Origin: a virus
Virus record (IMG/VR): IMGVR_UViG_3300042560_001672
Span: 1-40,544 of that record
Strand: one strand, 5' to 3'
DNA: 40,544 bases
Shown in pieces: positions 17,603 to 23,410 of this stretch (the stretch's first letter is position 1; every line of letters begins with the position of its first letter). The notes below the pieces were generated by a model. That model ran no database searches and was not told the origin of the DNA. It was given only the letters and a program-made list of their open reading frames with translations. The position numbers and the translations under genes were made by a program.

Positions 17603-18161
17603 ACTTGCGGACTTTAACACCTATGCCCGTGGCTTCGGCACGCGCATGTTTCTCGTGGCTGGCAGAGTGTTTGACCTTGCGCCTGACAACTTCGCTTGGC
17701 TCGCTTGCGCCTGGTACGAACGTCACGGCCTCTTGGAACTTCCGGGCGACCGCTACATAGGCAAACTTCCGGGCTCTGAGCAAGAGGCGGTGCGTTATAA
17801 TAGCGTCGATGAGCTTGTGCTAAACCCACCCAAAGAGCTTGTGGGCATCGGGAGGCACATTTACGATGGCTGGCTTGCGAAGAAGGCACAGCTCGACAAG
17901 ATTCGCAATGCTGACCCCATTGTGATTCTCCCACCTCCTCCAGAACCACCGAAGCCCACAAAGCCTACTCCTGTGGAACTGCCGCCGAAGGAAGAGCCCG
18001 TCAAGAAAAACCCTAATCCCAACTTGGTGCGCTTTGGAACTTGGTTTGCTATAATCTCAAGCGTGGCTGGCGTTGTGGCATGGTTTTTCCCTCCGCTCAA
18101 GCTATGGCTGTTGGCAATAGTGCCGATAGTCGAAACAATTCTGAAAGCATTAGGAGTTTGA
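17595..18161 (+). CDS. Membrane protein with Pro-rich linker and C-terminal hydrophobic hairpin, 188 aa
   Basis: The ATG at 17595 is chosen because AAAGGA precedes it and upstream sequence belongs to the preceding gene. Residues 1-110 are a soluble domain (with GLLELPGDRYIGKLPG). Residues about 115-145 are a Pro/Lys/Glu-rich linker (PPPPEPPKP). Residues about 148-188 hold two hydrophobic stretches (WFAIISSVAGVVAWFF and LKLWLLAIVPIVETIL) that can form a membrane hairpin. Position after the endolysin and methyltransferase makes a holin or another membrane lysis factor conceivable, but the large soluble domain is atypical. Confidence 0.6.
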   Translation: MNELADFNTYARGFGTRMFLVAGRVFDLAPDNFAWLACAWYERHGLLELPGDRYIGKLPGSEQEAVRYNSVDELVLNPPKELVGIGRHIYDGWLAKKAQLDKIRNADPIVILPPPPEPPKPTKPTPVELPPKEEPVKKNPNPNLVRFGTWFAIISSVAGVVAWFFPPLKLWLLAIVPIVETILKALGV

Positions 18162-18163
18162 AT

Positions 18164-18421
18164 ATGGACGTACAGAACACCAAGGAAGCCATTGTGGCCC
18201 TCGCCAAGCTCGGCAAATTCATTGCAGCACAAGCCAAGGACGGAATCGATCTCAAAGACGGTGCAGCCCTTGCCGCTAAGATTGTCGGTGACGAAGCATT
18301 CCGTGCAGCCCTCATTGCTGGCTTTGAAGGCGCAGCCATGATTCCTGCCGAAGTGAAAGAAATCAGCTTCGAAGAAGGCGTGGAATTGGCCCTTGCCCTC
18401 ATTGCTGAACTGAAGGTGTAA
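18164..18421 (+). CDS. Small helical protein, 85 aa
   Basis: ATG at 18164 with TAGGAG seven bases upstream, two bases after the preceding stop. The product is an Ala-rich, acidic helical protein without membrane segment. Its composition resembles small late-operon proteins of unknown role. It is the last sizeable gene of the rightward late operon before the terminator. Confidence 0.6.
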   Translation: MDVQNTKEAIVALAKLGKFIAAQAKDGIDLKDGAALAAKIVGDEAFRAALIAGFEGAAMIPAEVKEISFEEGVELALALIAELKV

Positions 18422-18422
18422 C

Positions 18423-18467
18423 ATGCCTTGCGGTAGCAAAAAGAAGCCAAAGAAGCCCCGCAAATAG
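18423..18467 (+). CDS. Possible 14-residue basic peptide
   Basis: ATG follows the preceding stop by one base with AAGGTG as a weak ribosome site. It encodes MPCGSKKKPKKPRK and stops inside the terminator hairpin. The strongly basic composition is suggestive, but with 14 codons chance cannot be excluded. Confidence 0.3.
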   Translation: MPCGSKKKPKKPRK

Positions 18468-18477
18468 CGGGGTTTTT
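18456..18477 (+). terminator. Intrinsic terminator of the rightward late operon
   Basis: CCCCGC (18456-18461), loop AAATA and GCGGGG (18467-18472) form a perfect GC-rich hairpin followed by TTTTT. It lies between the end of the rightward operon and the convergent leftward gene that ends at 18476. The hairpin lacks a T-run on the other strand, so it should work mainly rightward. Confidence 0.9.
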
Positions 18478-18751
18478 ACTTTCTACGCTTCTGTTTATTC
18501 TTGGACGCAGAAATTGCATTTAACGATCCTGACAGATCCTCACAGCGTTCTGTCAATTCTTGTATTCTTTGCTCAAGATGCTGCTCTTTTGCAATCCTAA
18601 TCATCCTATCAACCATAATGTTCCCAATATCATCTGAGAGTTCATATCTTTTATTGAAACCAGCGACGTATGTTTCCTGAAACATTTTTGCGAGATCGTT
18701 TGTACTGATTGTAAGTTCTTTGTAATCATGTGAATATACTAGCTTATACAT
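18476..18751 (-). CDS. Small protein with C-terminal coiled coil, 91 aa
   Basis: Starts at an ATG preceded by AAAGGA and lies 11 bases downstream of the Rha gene, so they probably share a transcript. The 91 residues are charged; about 55-85 form a likely coiled coil (EQHLEQRIQELTERCEDL) and the end is basic. No family is recognised. AT-rich codons match the Rha gene more than the late operon. Confidence 0.6.
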   Translation of the reverse strand: MYKLVYSHDYKELTISTNDLAKMFQETYVAGFNKRYELSDDIGNIMVDRMIRIAKEQHLEQRIQELTERCEDLSGSLNAISASKNKQKRRK

Positions 18752-18762
18752 ATTTTTATCCT

Positions 18763-19368
18763 TTATTTTCGACGTTCTATTGAATCTTTTTTTGTGATCT
18801 CAAGTATCGCTTTAGACATTCCCGCAATGCATGCTGAAAAGTGGGCTATCTTTCCCTCGTCGCGGGACTTCTGAGAAAATCTATCATCGTCTTTCTTTTC
18901 GCGGGTGATTTTCACGGATATGTCCCCACCCCACAAGGCTTGTTGACATTGCATCACAGGAATTGTGTCTTTCAAGTGGTGAGTTTTTTTGGGGGGAGGT
19001 AACGAAAGGCGCTCTTGCTTTAGCCTCGAATTTTCAGCCCTCAACTGCGGCAGTTCTGATAGGAGCTTTTGCTCCATTTGGTTGAATGCCTCAAGAAATC
19101 GCACTTTCCAAGCGAGGGCAGCCTTTCCAGTAAAGCCCATTGCCAAGAGTGAGAAACCATCGCGTGACATGAAATATTCTTGAGACTCTTTCAACCCCTT
19201 CTGTACGTCGACTGTACAAAAGTGGACATCGCTAAAATCTTTGGGAAGTTTTGAAACAAGGTGTCTCAAGTCTCTAAGCACATGCTGGTGCTGTTTTCCA
19301 AACTTCTCAGCTACAAGTTTACTAGATACTGTGCCATCTTTGTTGACAATTGGCACCAAATGGGTCAT
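18763..19368 (-). CDS. Rha-family phage regulatory protein, 201 aa
   Basis: The ATG at 19368 is chosen because GGAGG stands eight bases before it. Residues about 14-105 match the Rha family: SSKLVAEKFGKQHQHVLRDL is the HTH-like DNA-binding start, and EYFMSRDGFSLLAMGFTGKA followed by FLEAFNQME is the family hallmark. The C-terminal part (about 110-201) is a variable charged region. Rha proteins are phage-encoded regulators or anti-repressors, and some interfere with growth of hosts lacking IHF. Here the gene faces a divergent regulatory operon across a region with two hairpins and probably takes part in the early/late decision. An extended -10 promoter lies upstream. Confidence 0.85.
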   Translation of the reverse strand: MTHLVPIVNKDGTVSSKLVAEKFGKQHQHVLRDLRHLVSKLPKDFSDVHFCTVDVQKGLKESQEYFMSRDGFSLLAMGFTGKAALAWKVRFLEAFNQMEQKLLSELPQLRAENSRLKQERLSLPPPKKTHHLKDTIPVMQCQQALWGGDISVKITREKKDDDRFSQKSRDEGKIAHFSACIAGMSKAILEITKKDSIERRK

Positions 19369-19389
19369 AAATCGGTCCTCCAATAAGTG

Positions 19390-19423
19390 AGCGACAGCGA
19401 GAACCCCTCTCCTGTCGCTTTTT
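19390..19423 (+). terminator. Strong hairpin with rightward T-run in the Rha leader
   Basis: AGCGACAG (19390-19397) pairs with CTGTCGCT (19412-19419), and inside it GAGA pairs with TCTC, giving a 12-bp stem with one bulged C and loop ACCCC. TTTT follows on the + strand, so it can terminate rightward read-through before the regulatory operon at 19590. On the - strand the same hairpin forms the 5' end of the Rha transcript just before its ribosome site, so it may also act as an operator or control translation. Confidence 0.6.
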
Positions 19424-19425
19424 GC

Positions 19426-19452
19426 TTTATAGCACTGCCGGAAAAATGACAA
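19426..19452 (-). promoter_or_regulatory. Candidate promoter for the Rha operon
   Basis: On the - strand TTGTCA (19452-19447) is followed after 15 bases by TATAAA (19431-19426), with TG one base before the -10 element (extended -10, TGCTATAAA). The short spacing is compensated by the extended element. Transcription would start near 19419, at the edge of the leader hairpin. Confidence 0.45.
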
Positions 19453-19549
19453 CCAGAATTTTCCCCCTTGCTGCATCATGCTATTCTATAAACGTGGTTT
19501 GACTCGCCACAACGCATACTGGCTCAACCGGCCAGTGGGAACTCTCCTC

Positions 19550-19577
19550 GCCCTTGCTTTCCCAAGTAAGGGCTTTT
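19550..19577 (+). terminator. Terminator / attenuator hairpin before the regulatory operon
   Basis: GCCCTTGCTT (19550-19559) pairs with AAGTAAGGGC (19564-19573) around a TCCC tetraloop, ten pairs with one G-U, followed by TTTT. The ribosome site GGGAGG of the next gene begins three bases later. A transcript for 19590-20236 that starts upstream must cross this terminator, so attenuation or anti-termination is plausible. Confidence 0.65.
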
Positions 19578-19589
19578 CTGGGAGGCAGC

Positions 19590-19808
19590 ATGAAAGAAAA
19601 GCGCAGACACTACCTCACAAAAGACACTCCCCACCTTCGTCGCATGGCTCAAGAGCTTGCGCGGGACGAAGCATGGTGCCAGCAAAAAATGGACGAAATG
19701 GACAAGGGCGGCGCAGCCTATTGCCACTATGCGAACTGTGCGAAGGCAAATCGTGCTGAGATAGCCCGCATCCACGAAGAATTGGCCTATCGAAATGAGC
19801 TGATATGA
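19590..19808 (+). CDS. Small charged protein, 72 aa, first gene of the regulatory operon
   Basis: ATG at 19590 follows GGGAGG by four bases. The product is highly charged and helical with three Cys. No family is recognised. It overlaps the Fis-type gene that follows by four bases (ATGA), so the two are translationally coupled. Confidence 0.6.
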   Translation: MKEKRRHYLTKDTPHLRRMAQELARDEAWCQQKMDEMDKGGAAYCHYANCAKANRAEIARIHEELAYRNELI

Positions 19809-20236
19809 ATCACGGCACAGACCGCTCACGGCGGAGAGAGAAATTCGACTTCGACAAGCCACTTCCACTAGGGGAACTAGGCCAGAAGTGCATCAATGGA
19901 GAGATAAGTTTCAGCGAAGCCGTGGAGCAATTTGAGAAGGATATTATCTTTCGGACGCTTGCTCACTATGCTGACAACCGGAAAGCGGCGGCTCCTGCTT
20001 TGGGGTTGCAGCGCAGCACGTTGCAAATGAAATTGGCCCAGTTTGCCAAGATGCCCGTGCACGCTCCAAAACCTCCCTGTAGTACGCTACCTGCTCTGGA
20101 TGATGCGGCGGTGCTTTGTCGTATCCTAGGGCCTCTATCTCCCGAAGCCAGTTGCCGAGAGTTCTCGTTGTTATGCCAAGATATTCTGCAGTCATTTTAC
20201 GCGACCCACAGAAGTGCTCAAGAGACGCAAGAATGA
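19805..20236 (+). CDS. Fis-type HTH DNA-binding protein, 143 aa (rightward)
   Basis: Residues about 43-82 (FEKDIIFRTLAHYADNRKAA, then PALGLQRSTLQMKL) match the Fis/NtrC-type HTH: a helix, an N-R-x-A-A segment, then LG-x-x-R-x-T-L. The first 40 residues are polar with LGELGQKCINGEISF. From about residue 85 the sequence is Pro/Ser/Cys-rich and looks unconstrained; this part lies opposite the HTH coding region of the convergent gene on the other strand. It is likely a transcriptional regulator of phage operons. It starts in an ATGA overlap with the preceding small gene. Confidence 0.7.
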   Translation: MNHGTDRSRRREKFDFDKPLPLGELGQKCINGEISFSEAVEQFEKDIIFRTLAHYADNRKAAAPALGLQRSTLQMKLAQFAKMPVHAPKPPCSTLPALDDAAVLCRILGPLSPEASCREFSLLCQDILQSFYATHRSAQETQE

Positions 20237-20282
20237 ATGACGCCTGAAAGAGCCACATGCGGGAGATGCGGTTCATTTTCAT
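19944..20282 (-). CDS. Fis-type HTH DNA-binding protein, 112 aa (leftward)
   Basis: Residues about 15-55 (FILASLEHFCGSRKMTAEYL, then GITTRTLGNWLREI) match the Fis-type HTH pattern closely. GGAG stands eight bases before the ATG, and the start overlaps the preceding gene's stop (ATGA), so it is the last gene of the long leftward operon. The C-terminal 40 residues (Cys/Pro/Ser-rich) lie opposite the HTH coding region of the rightward Fis-type gene and are probably read-through. The two genes converge and overlap by 293 bp. Confidence 0.7.
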   Translation of the reverse strand: MKMNRISRMWLFQASFILASLEHFCGSRKMTAEYLGITTRTLGNWLREIEALGYDKAPPHHPEQVAYYREVLERARASWQTGPISFATCCAATPKQEPPLSGCQHSEQASER

Positions 20283-20455
20283 TCAAACAGCTCCGGATCG
20301 AGAAGCTCCACGCATGCCTCAAAACTAGCATCTCTGTCCATATCCGCGTGCTCGATGAGGCACTGCTTCGCCCACGCCACGCATTCTCGGCGGTGAGGGG
20401 ATTCGAGGCACATTTGCTGGCTGGCGATGGCAAGCCACAAGGTTAGCTCTATCAT
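20279..20455 (-). CDS. Small acidic protein, 58 aa
   Basis: An uninterrupted short frame joined by ATGA overlaps to both neighbours: its start overlaps the stop of the zinc-ribbon gene and its stop overlaps the start of the Fis-type gene. The 58 residues include WLAIASQQM and CVAWAKQCLIE, and the end is acidic. No family is known to me. The double ATGA coupling is strong evidence that it is real. Confidence 0.7.
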   Translation of the reverse strand: MIELTLWLAIASQQMCLESPHRRECVAWAKQCLIEHADMDRDASFEACVELLDPELFE

Positions 20456-20748
20456 TCTGCACTCTCCCGTGTTCGGTATTCTCGCTTATCACAGCATTTG
20501 CAATAGCGGTCATCTCTTGTGGGGATGTACGATAACCATTCTGACCATCTATGCTCGCCTTCATCATTAGCGCATGGGACTTTCGATGTCGAATAGTCAA
20601 CCGAATAATTCACAGATAAGCTGAATTTCTTATCACAATCTACGCAGTCAATGATGCCCTCTTTGTATTCCCAAGAGTCGGAAAACATGGTGCCACAATA
20701 TGGGCAAACAATTTCGTCCGTATAGCTGCAATCTATTTCTTTTCTCAT
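20452..20748 (-). CDS. Zinc-ribbon protein, 98 aa
   Basis: ATG at 20748 is chosen because TTGGAG stands five bases before it; a GTG six bases earlier lies too close to the ribosome site. CPYCG at about residue 17 and CVDC at about 36 form a four-Cys zinc ribbon, with a second CKCC cluster near 84. Function is unknown; such small zinc-ribbon proteins are frequent in phage early operons. It overlaps its neighbours by ATGA. Confidence 0.7.
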   Translation of the reverse strand: MRKEIDCSYTDEIVCPYCGTMFSDSWEYKEGIIDCVDCDKKFSLSVNYSVDYSTSKVPCANDEGEHRWSEWLSYIPTRDDRYCKCCDKREYRTRESAE

Positions 20749-21050
20749 TTGCACTCCAACGCATCGTCAGCCATGTTTTGAGCGCCACAATTTCCACACT
20801 TGTGTTCTCGAATCTCCCTCAACGCCTTCTCAAGCCTTCCAATTCTCTCGCCTGCTTTTATAGCTTTCGTGACGTAATACGCAAGCCGTGAATCCTCGCA
20901 GGCCGGATCTTTGCAAGTCTCGCACAGGGCGGATTCGAGTTCTGCAACGTCGGAAGCTTTGACCCATGTTCCGGTGTCAGATGCTTTTGCTATTAGGCTT
21001 ACGTTAATGTCGAAGCCATCTTGTTCAATGTCATATCTTTGCAGTTTCAT
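20745..21050 (-). CDS. Small early protein with KASDVAELESAL motif and Cys cluster, 101 aa
   Basis: ATG at 21050 follows GGGAG by five bases and overlaps the preceding stop (ATGA). The central motif WVKASDVAELESAL (about 33-46) resembles a motif in the next two upstream genes. It is followed by CETCKDPAC and, at the C-terminus, CGNCG, a probable zinc site. Residues about 70-90 are a charged helix. No function is recognised; the shared motif suggests a family of related early proteins built by shuffling. Confidence 0.65.
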   Translation of the reverse strand: MKLQRYDIEQDGFDINVSLIAKASDTGTWVKASDVAELESALCETCKDPACEDSRLAYYVTKAIKAGERIGRLEKALREIREHKCGNCGAQNMADDALECK

Positions 21051-21256
21051 TTCATCTCCCACTTCTTAAGGTTCGGCTCGCAACAGCCGGCACACAGCTC
21101 CTCATCGGAGTAATAGTTGTGTTTGCAGTTCCCGCAGCACTTGAGCTTGTCGATAAGGGATTCGGCTTCAGAAGCCAGCACGACATCGGCGGTGATTACG
21201 GGGGAATTTAATCCTCCGGTGTAAACGCTTTGATTGCGATAAATTCTCAAGCTCAT
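21047..21256 (-). CDS. Small early protein with VVLASEAESL motif and Cys cluster, 69 aa
   Basis: Starts with GGAG at five bases and an ATGA overlap with the preceding gene. The sequence opens with MSLRIYRNQSV, continues with ADVVLASEAESLIDKL and ends with a CGNC and CAGCC cluster that may bind zinc. The opening and the VVLAS motif are shared with the adjacent 82-residue protein, so the two are probable paralogues. Confidence 0.65.
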   Translation of the reverse strand: MSLRIYRNQSVYTGGLNSPVITADVVLASEAESLIDKLKCCGNCKHNYYSDEELCAGCCEPNLKKWEMK

Positions 21257-21501
21257 CTCATCTCCAGTGCCGTATTCACGCGGTCTTTCACAAGCTCGCC
21301 AATCGCTCCAAGCTGCACTCGCAGGCTTGTGATTTCGTCTCGCAGCTTTGCACTCTCTTTCTCAAGAGTATCGTGCAAATTTTTGCTTCTGGTTTTCCAT
21401 GCAGCGAGCTCTTTCTCAAGCTCCTCAGCATCGCTCGCCAGCACGACATCACAAACAACGCCATTGATGAACTGGCTACGGTATATACGGTATATTTTCA
21501 C
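21253..21501 (-). CDS. Small coiled-coil early protein with VVLASDAEEL motif, 82 aa
   Basis: A GTG start at 21501, preceded by AGGGGAAG and lying within a 24-bp repeat that recurs at 21699. The protein begins MKIYRIYRSQF and continues CDVVLASDAEELEKEL, like its downstream neighbour, then forms a long coiled coil (about 30-75). Function unknown. Confidence 0.65.
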   Translation of the reverse strand: MKIYRIYRSQFINGVVCDVVLASDAEELEKELAAWKTRSKNLHDTLEKESAKLRDEITSLRVQLGAIGELVKDRVNTALEMR

Positions 21502-21520
21502 AACTTCCCCTTTCGTATCA
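21497..21520. repeat. 24-bp direct repeat, copy 1
   Basis: Identical over 24 bases to 21699-21722. On the - strand it contains the stop codon of the 61-residue gene, the ribosome site AAAGGGGAAG and the GTG start of the 82-residue gene. Confidence 0.85.
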
Positions 21521-21703
21521 ATGCCAAGGAATCCTCGAAATCACGGTATTAAAATCTTCATTCACAAACCATTCCTCACCGTCTACGGTAACAATGGTTG
21601 TGCGCATTGGATCTTTATGCTTCGGGGTAATGGCTATGATATTGGCCAAATTAAACATTATCTTTTCTTGTGACATTAGCGTGGTCAGAATGACAGTGTT
21701 CAC
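21518..21703 (-). CDS. Small protein, possible inserted cassette, 61 aa
   Basis: GTG start in a GTGA overlap with the upstream gene, behind AAGGGGAAG. The 61 residues include TTIVTVDGEEWFVNEDFNTV, a beta-hairpin-like pattern. More AT-rich than its neighbours. The gene is bounded by the two copies of a 24-bp direct repeat, so recombination between them would remove it exactly and leave the neighbours intact. No family is recognised. Confidence 0.6.
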   Translation of the reverse strand: MNTVILTTLMSQEKIMFNLANIIAITPKHKDPMRTTIVTVDGEEWFVNEDFNTVISRIPWH

Positions 21704-21722
21704 AACTTCCCCTTTCGTATCA
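21699..21722. repeat. 24-bp direct repeat, copy 2
   Basis: Second copy of the repeat at 21497-21520, 202 bases away. Here it encodes the last residues (LIRKGKL) of the upstream gene and the GTG start of the 61-residue gene. Confidence 0.85.
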
Positions 21723-21990
21723 GCCCCTGCAGCGCATCATGGAACGGCGTTCCTGCCTGCGGCACCAGCTTGAAAACATTCTTGCGGCAATCCTCGTAAA
21801 GCAAATGGCCCGGTTCCACGCCTGATATATGAGCGTACAAGCGCTTCTCACTGGCGTACAGGAACCCGTTCTTTCTCCTGAGCCTGTGGCACACGATGCG
21901 GTTGCTACGCACATCGACCACGACAAAAGTGGGGTGGGCACCTGTAAGCTCACAAATCTCTGCCAGCGTCCAGTGGGCTATCTCACTCAT
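21700..21990 (-). CDS. Small early protein, 96 aa
   Basis: ATG coupled by ATGA to the Lar-like gene, with GAGGAGG eight bases upstream. The protein is mixed alpha/beta without membrane segment. The opening HWTLAEICELTG and the following VVVDVRSNRIVCHRLRR look like a compact domain, but I do not recognise it. Confidence 0.65.
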   Translation of the reverse strand: MSEIAHWTLAEICELTGAHPTFVVVDVRSNRIVCHRLRRKNGFLYASEKRLYAHISGVEPGHLLYEDCRKNVFKLVPQAGTPFHDALQGLIRKGKL

Positions 21991-22295
21991 TTAATAGCCT
22001 CCTCGATGTAGTCAAGAATATCATTGAAGTAACAAAGCTCCCCGTGCTCATCTTTCACTAGGCAGAGGCGTTCCATTGTGTACCTTTTGTCAAAGTGAAT
22101 GCTAAGATGAAGATCAGACACGCCCATCATTTTTCTAGGCTTGTCCCACGTCTCGATGGCTTCGGCTTCTGTGTCACACTCGGGCCCGCTCGCGCGGCAA
22201 GCGTGGCACCAAACATAGTGCTGGTCCCCATGCTCACCCATTCGCGTGTCTATGCTGTTGCAGAACGGACAAACGCACGATTGAAATTCACTCAT
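21987..22295 (-). CDS. Lar-like zinc-ribbon protein (restriction-alleviation family candidate), 102 aa
   Basis: The N-terminal half has CVCPFCNS, then VWCHACRASGPECDT and AIETWDK. This matches the Lar / restriction-alleviation pattern: CPFC, a second CxxC, then A-x-x-x-W near residue 45. Lar of the Rac prophage reduces restriction by the type I EcoKI system. Whether this protein does so is inferred, since the family label covers many phage zinc-ribbon proteins. The ATG at 22295 is preferred over a GTG at 22301, though the ribosome site is weak. The stop overlaps the next start (ATGA). Confidence 0.65.
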   Translation of the reverse strand: MSEFQSCVCPFCNSIDTRMGEHGDQHYVWCHACRASGPECDTEAEAIETWDKPRKMMGVSDLHLSIHFDKRYTMERLCLVKDEHGELCYFNDILDYIEEAIK

Positions 22296-22301
22296 TTCCA
22301 C

Positions 22302-22460
22302 TCATCCATTTCTGCGACCATCGCCCAAAAGCACAGGCCGACAACTATCAAAAGCGTTACAAACATTATCACTTGCGCGGCTATAATCACGATGGGCCTC
22401 CAGGGCTTCTAGGGTTTTGCGAAGCAGATACTCCGCATGATTCTCTTGCATCTGTTCCAT
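22302..22460 (-). CDS. Small helical protein, 52 aa
   Basis: ATG at 22460 preceded by GAGAAGGA. The product is charged and helical (HAEYLLRKTLEALEAHRDYS). The first 74 bases overlap the 3' end of the HNH endonuclease gene in another frame. It is probably the ancestral operon gene, over which the inserted HNH frame now reads. Confidence 0.6.
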   Translation of the reverse strand: MEQMQENHAEYLLRKTLEALEAHRDYSRASDNVCNAFDSCRPVLLGDGRRNG

Positions 22461-23109
22461 ATTCCTTCTCTCCTCGGCAGGGCGTCGGTTTATGCTCAAC
22501 AAGTGGCTTATGATATATTTTTTCCATCCTTATCCTTTCAGCCAATGCTTCTTCTTTAAGGACAAACCTACCCCCATGTAATTGTTTCCCATTCACACTT
22601 ATCGTTACTCTCCACTTATTTGTTTGCTTACACCATGAAACACCACGAAAACCAGAATTATTATTACCTTTCATTCGTTGGTTTATAGCCTGAACTGTTT
22701 TTGTAGCCCACCGGCAATTGTACGGCTCATAATTGCCGTTCACATCAATACGATCTAGGCTTGTACCCTCTGGACGTGGACCCATGTCGGCAAAGAAGTT
22801 CTCGAAAGAGTCGCGCCAGCTGTCGCAAACGGTGATGCCACGACCACCATAATAAGAAAATTCAGTACAATTTCGATTAAAGCAGCGTTGTTTCATATCT
22901 GTCCAAGAGTTGTGCTCACGGCTCTTTGTCATATAGTGTCTTGTTAAATGACACCCGCATGACATAGTATATCCTCTTCTTTGTGCGTACTTAACTCTCC
23001 CCATAATTCTATAAACAACAGAACCACAATCGCACAAAAATTCACAAAGCCTATCGTTGCCTTTTTTTAGAACAGTTCTTCTTATAAATGTAAGTCTTCC
23101 GACCTTCAT
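22387..23109 (-). CDS. HNH endonuclease with N-terminal zinc finger and AP2-like domain, 240 aa
   Basis: Residues 1-53 carry CDCG and CGC, a zinc finger typical of this phage HNH group. The HNH core is at about 66-146: WTDMKQRC, YYGGRGITVCDSW, SLDRIDVNGNYEPYNCRWAT. Residues about 152-188 (SGFRGVSWCKQTNKWRV, then LHGGRF) resemble an AP2 DNA-binding domain. Such enzymes are usually free-standing homing endonucleases that spread between phage genomes. The gene is AT-rich compared with its neighbours, and its last roughly 35 residues read in another frame over the start of the following gene. It begins in an ATGA overlap, unusual for a recent insertion. Confidence 0.88.
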   Translation of the reverse strand: MKVGRLTFIRRTVLKKGNDRLCEFLCDCGSVVYRIMGRVKYAQRRGYTMSCGCHLTRHYMTKSREHNSWTDMKQRCFNRNCTEFSYYGGRGITVCDSWRDSFENFFADMGPRPEGTSLDRIDVNGNYEPYNCRWATKTVQAINQRMKGNNNSGFRGVSWCKQTNKWRVTISVNGKQLHGGRFVLKEEALAERIRMEKIYHKPLVEHKPTPCRGEKEYGTDARESCGVSASQNPRSPGGPS

Positions 23110-23315
23110 AATTTCGTACGTCCTTGTGCAATTCTTATCTTCTCAGATTCTGACAATGAAAACCACCACTGTTTTCGTGCACATCTTATCATCCATTCCG
23201 AAGTCATCTCATTTTTATTAACGCCAAGAACAACCCAAATTCCTGATGATAAAATTCTTTTATAAATTGGCAAGTATTCTTTCGCGCCAGCTTTTGCACG
23301 GAAAACCTTTATCAT
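23106..23315 (-). CDS. Small FRA-EYL family protein, 69 aa
   Basis: ATG with TTGGAG upstream, ATGA overlaps on both sides. The N-terminal half (KVFRAKAGAKEYLPIYKRIL then SSGIWVV) is similar to the whole of the adjacent 32-residue protein. Residues 35-69 are a helical Trp-rich extension. Function unknown. Confidence 0.6.
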   Translation of the reverse strand: MIKVFRAKAGAKEYLPIYKRILSSGIWVVLGVNKNEMTSEWMIRCARKQWWFSLSESEKIRIAQGRTKL

Positions 23316-23410
23316 TTTTCACTCCAAAAGCAGTGCCAGCCATTAAGCGCAATGTTGCGGTACACGTTAAGGTACTCGCCCTTCGGCGCTCGGAATGTTC
23401 GGAGTTTCAA
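23312..23410 (-). CDS. Tiny FRA-EYL family protein, TTG start, 32 aa
   Basis: The TTG start lies in a TTGA overlap with the SSB stop, and the stop overlaps the next ATG (ATGA). GGAGGTGG in the end of the SSB gene serves as ribosome site. The product reads MKLRTFRAPKGEYLNVYRNI then ALNGWHCFWSEK and aligns with the N-terminus of the next gene product (FRA, EYL, Y-R/K, I, G, W). Similarity to a neighbour and coupling on both sides support a real gene despite its size. Confidence 0.6.
   Translation of the reverse strand: MKLRTFRAPKGEYLNVYRNIALNGWHCFWSEK

Noticed and set aside
20218-20600. Longer leftward frames in other phases near 20218-20433 and 20325-20600
   Set aside because: The shorter 58-residue frame at 20279-20455 is joined by ATGA overlaps on both sides and has plausible composition; the longer frames do not fit the operon.
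21230-21673. Rightward frame of 147 codons in the early region
   Set aside because: Ser/Phe-rich translation of the reverse complement of three coupled leftward genes; no ribosome site.
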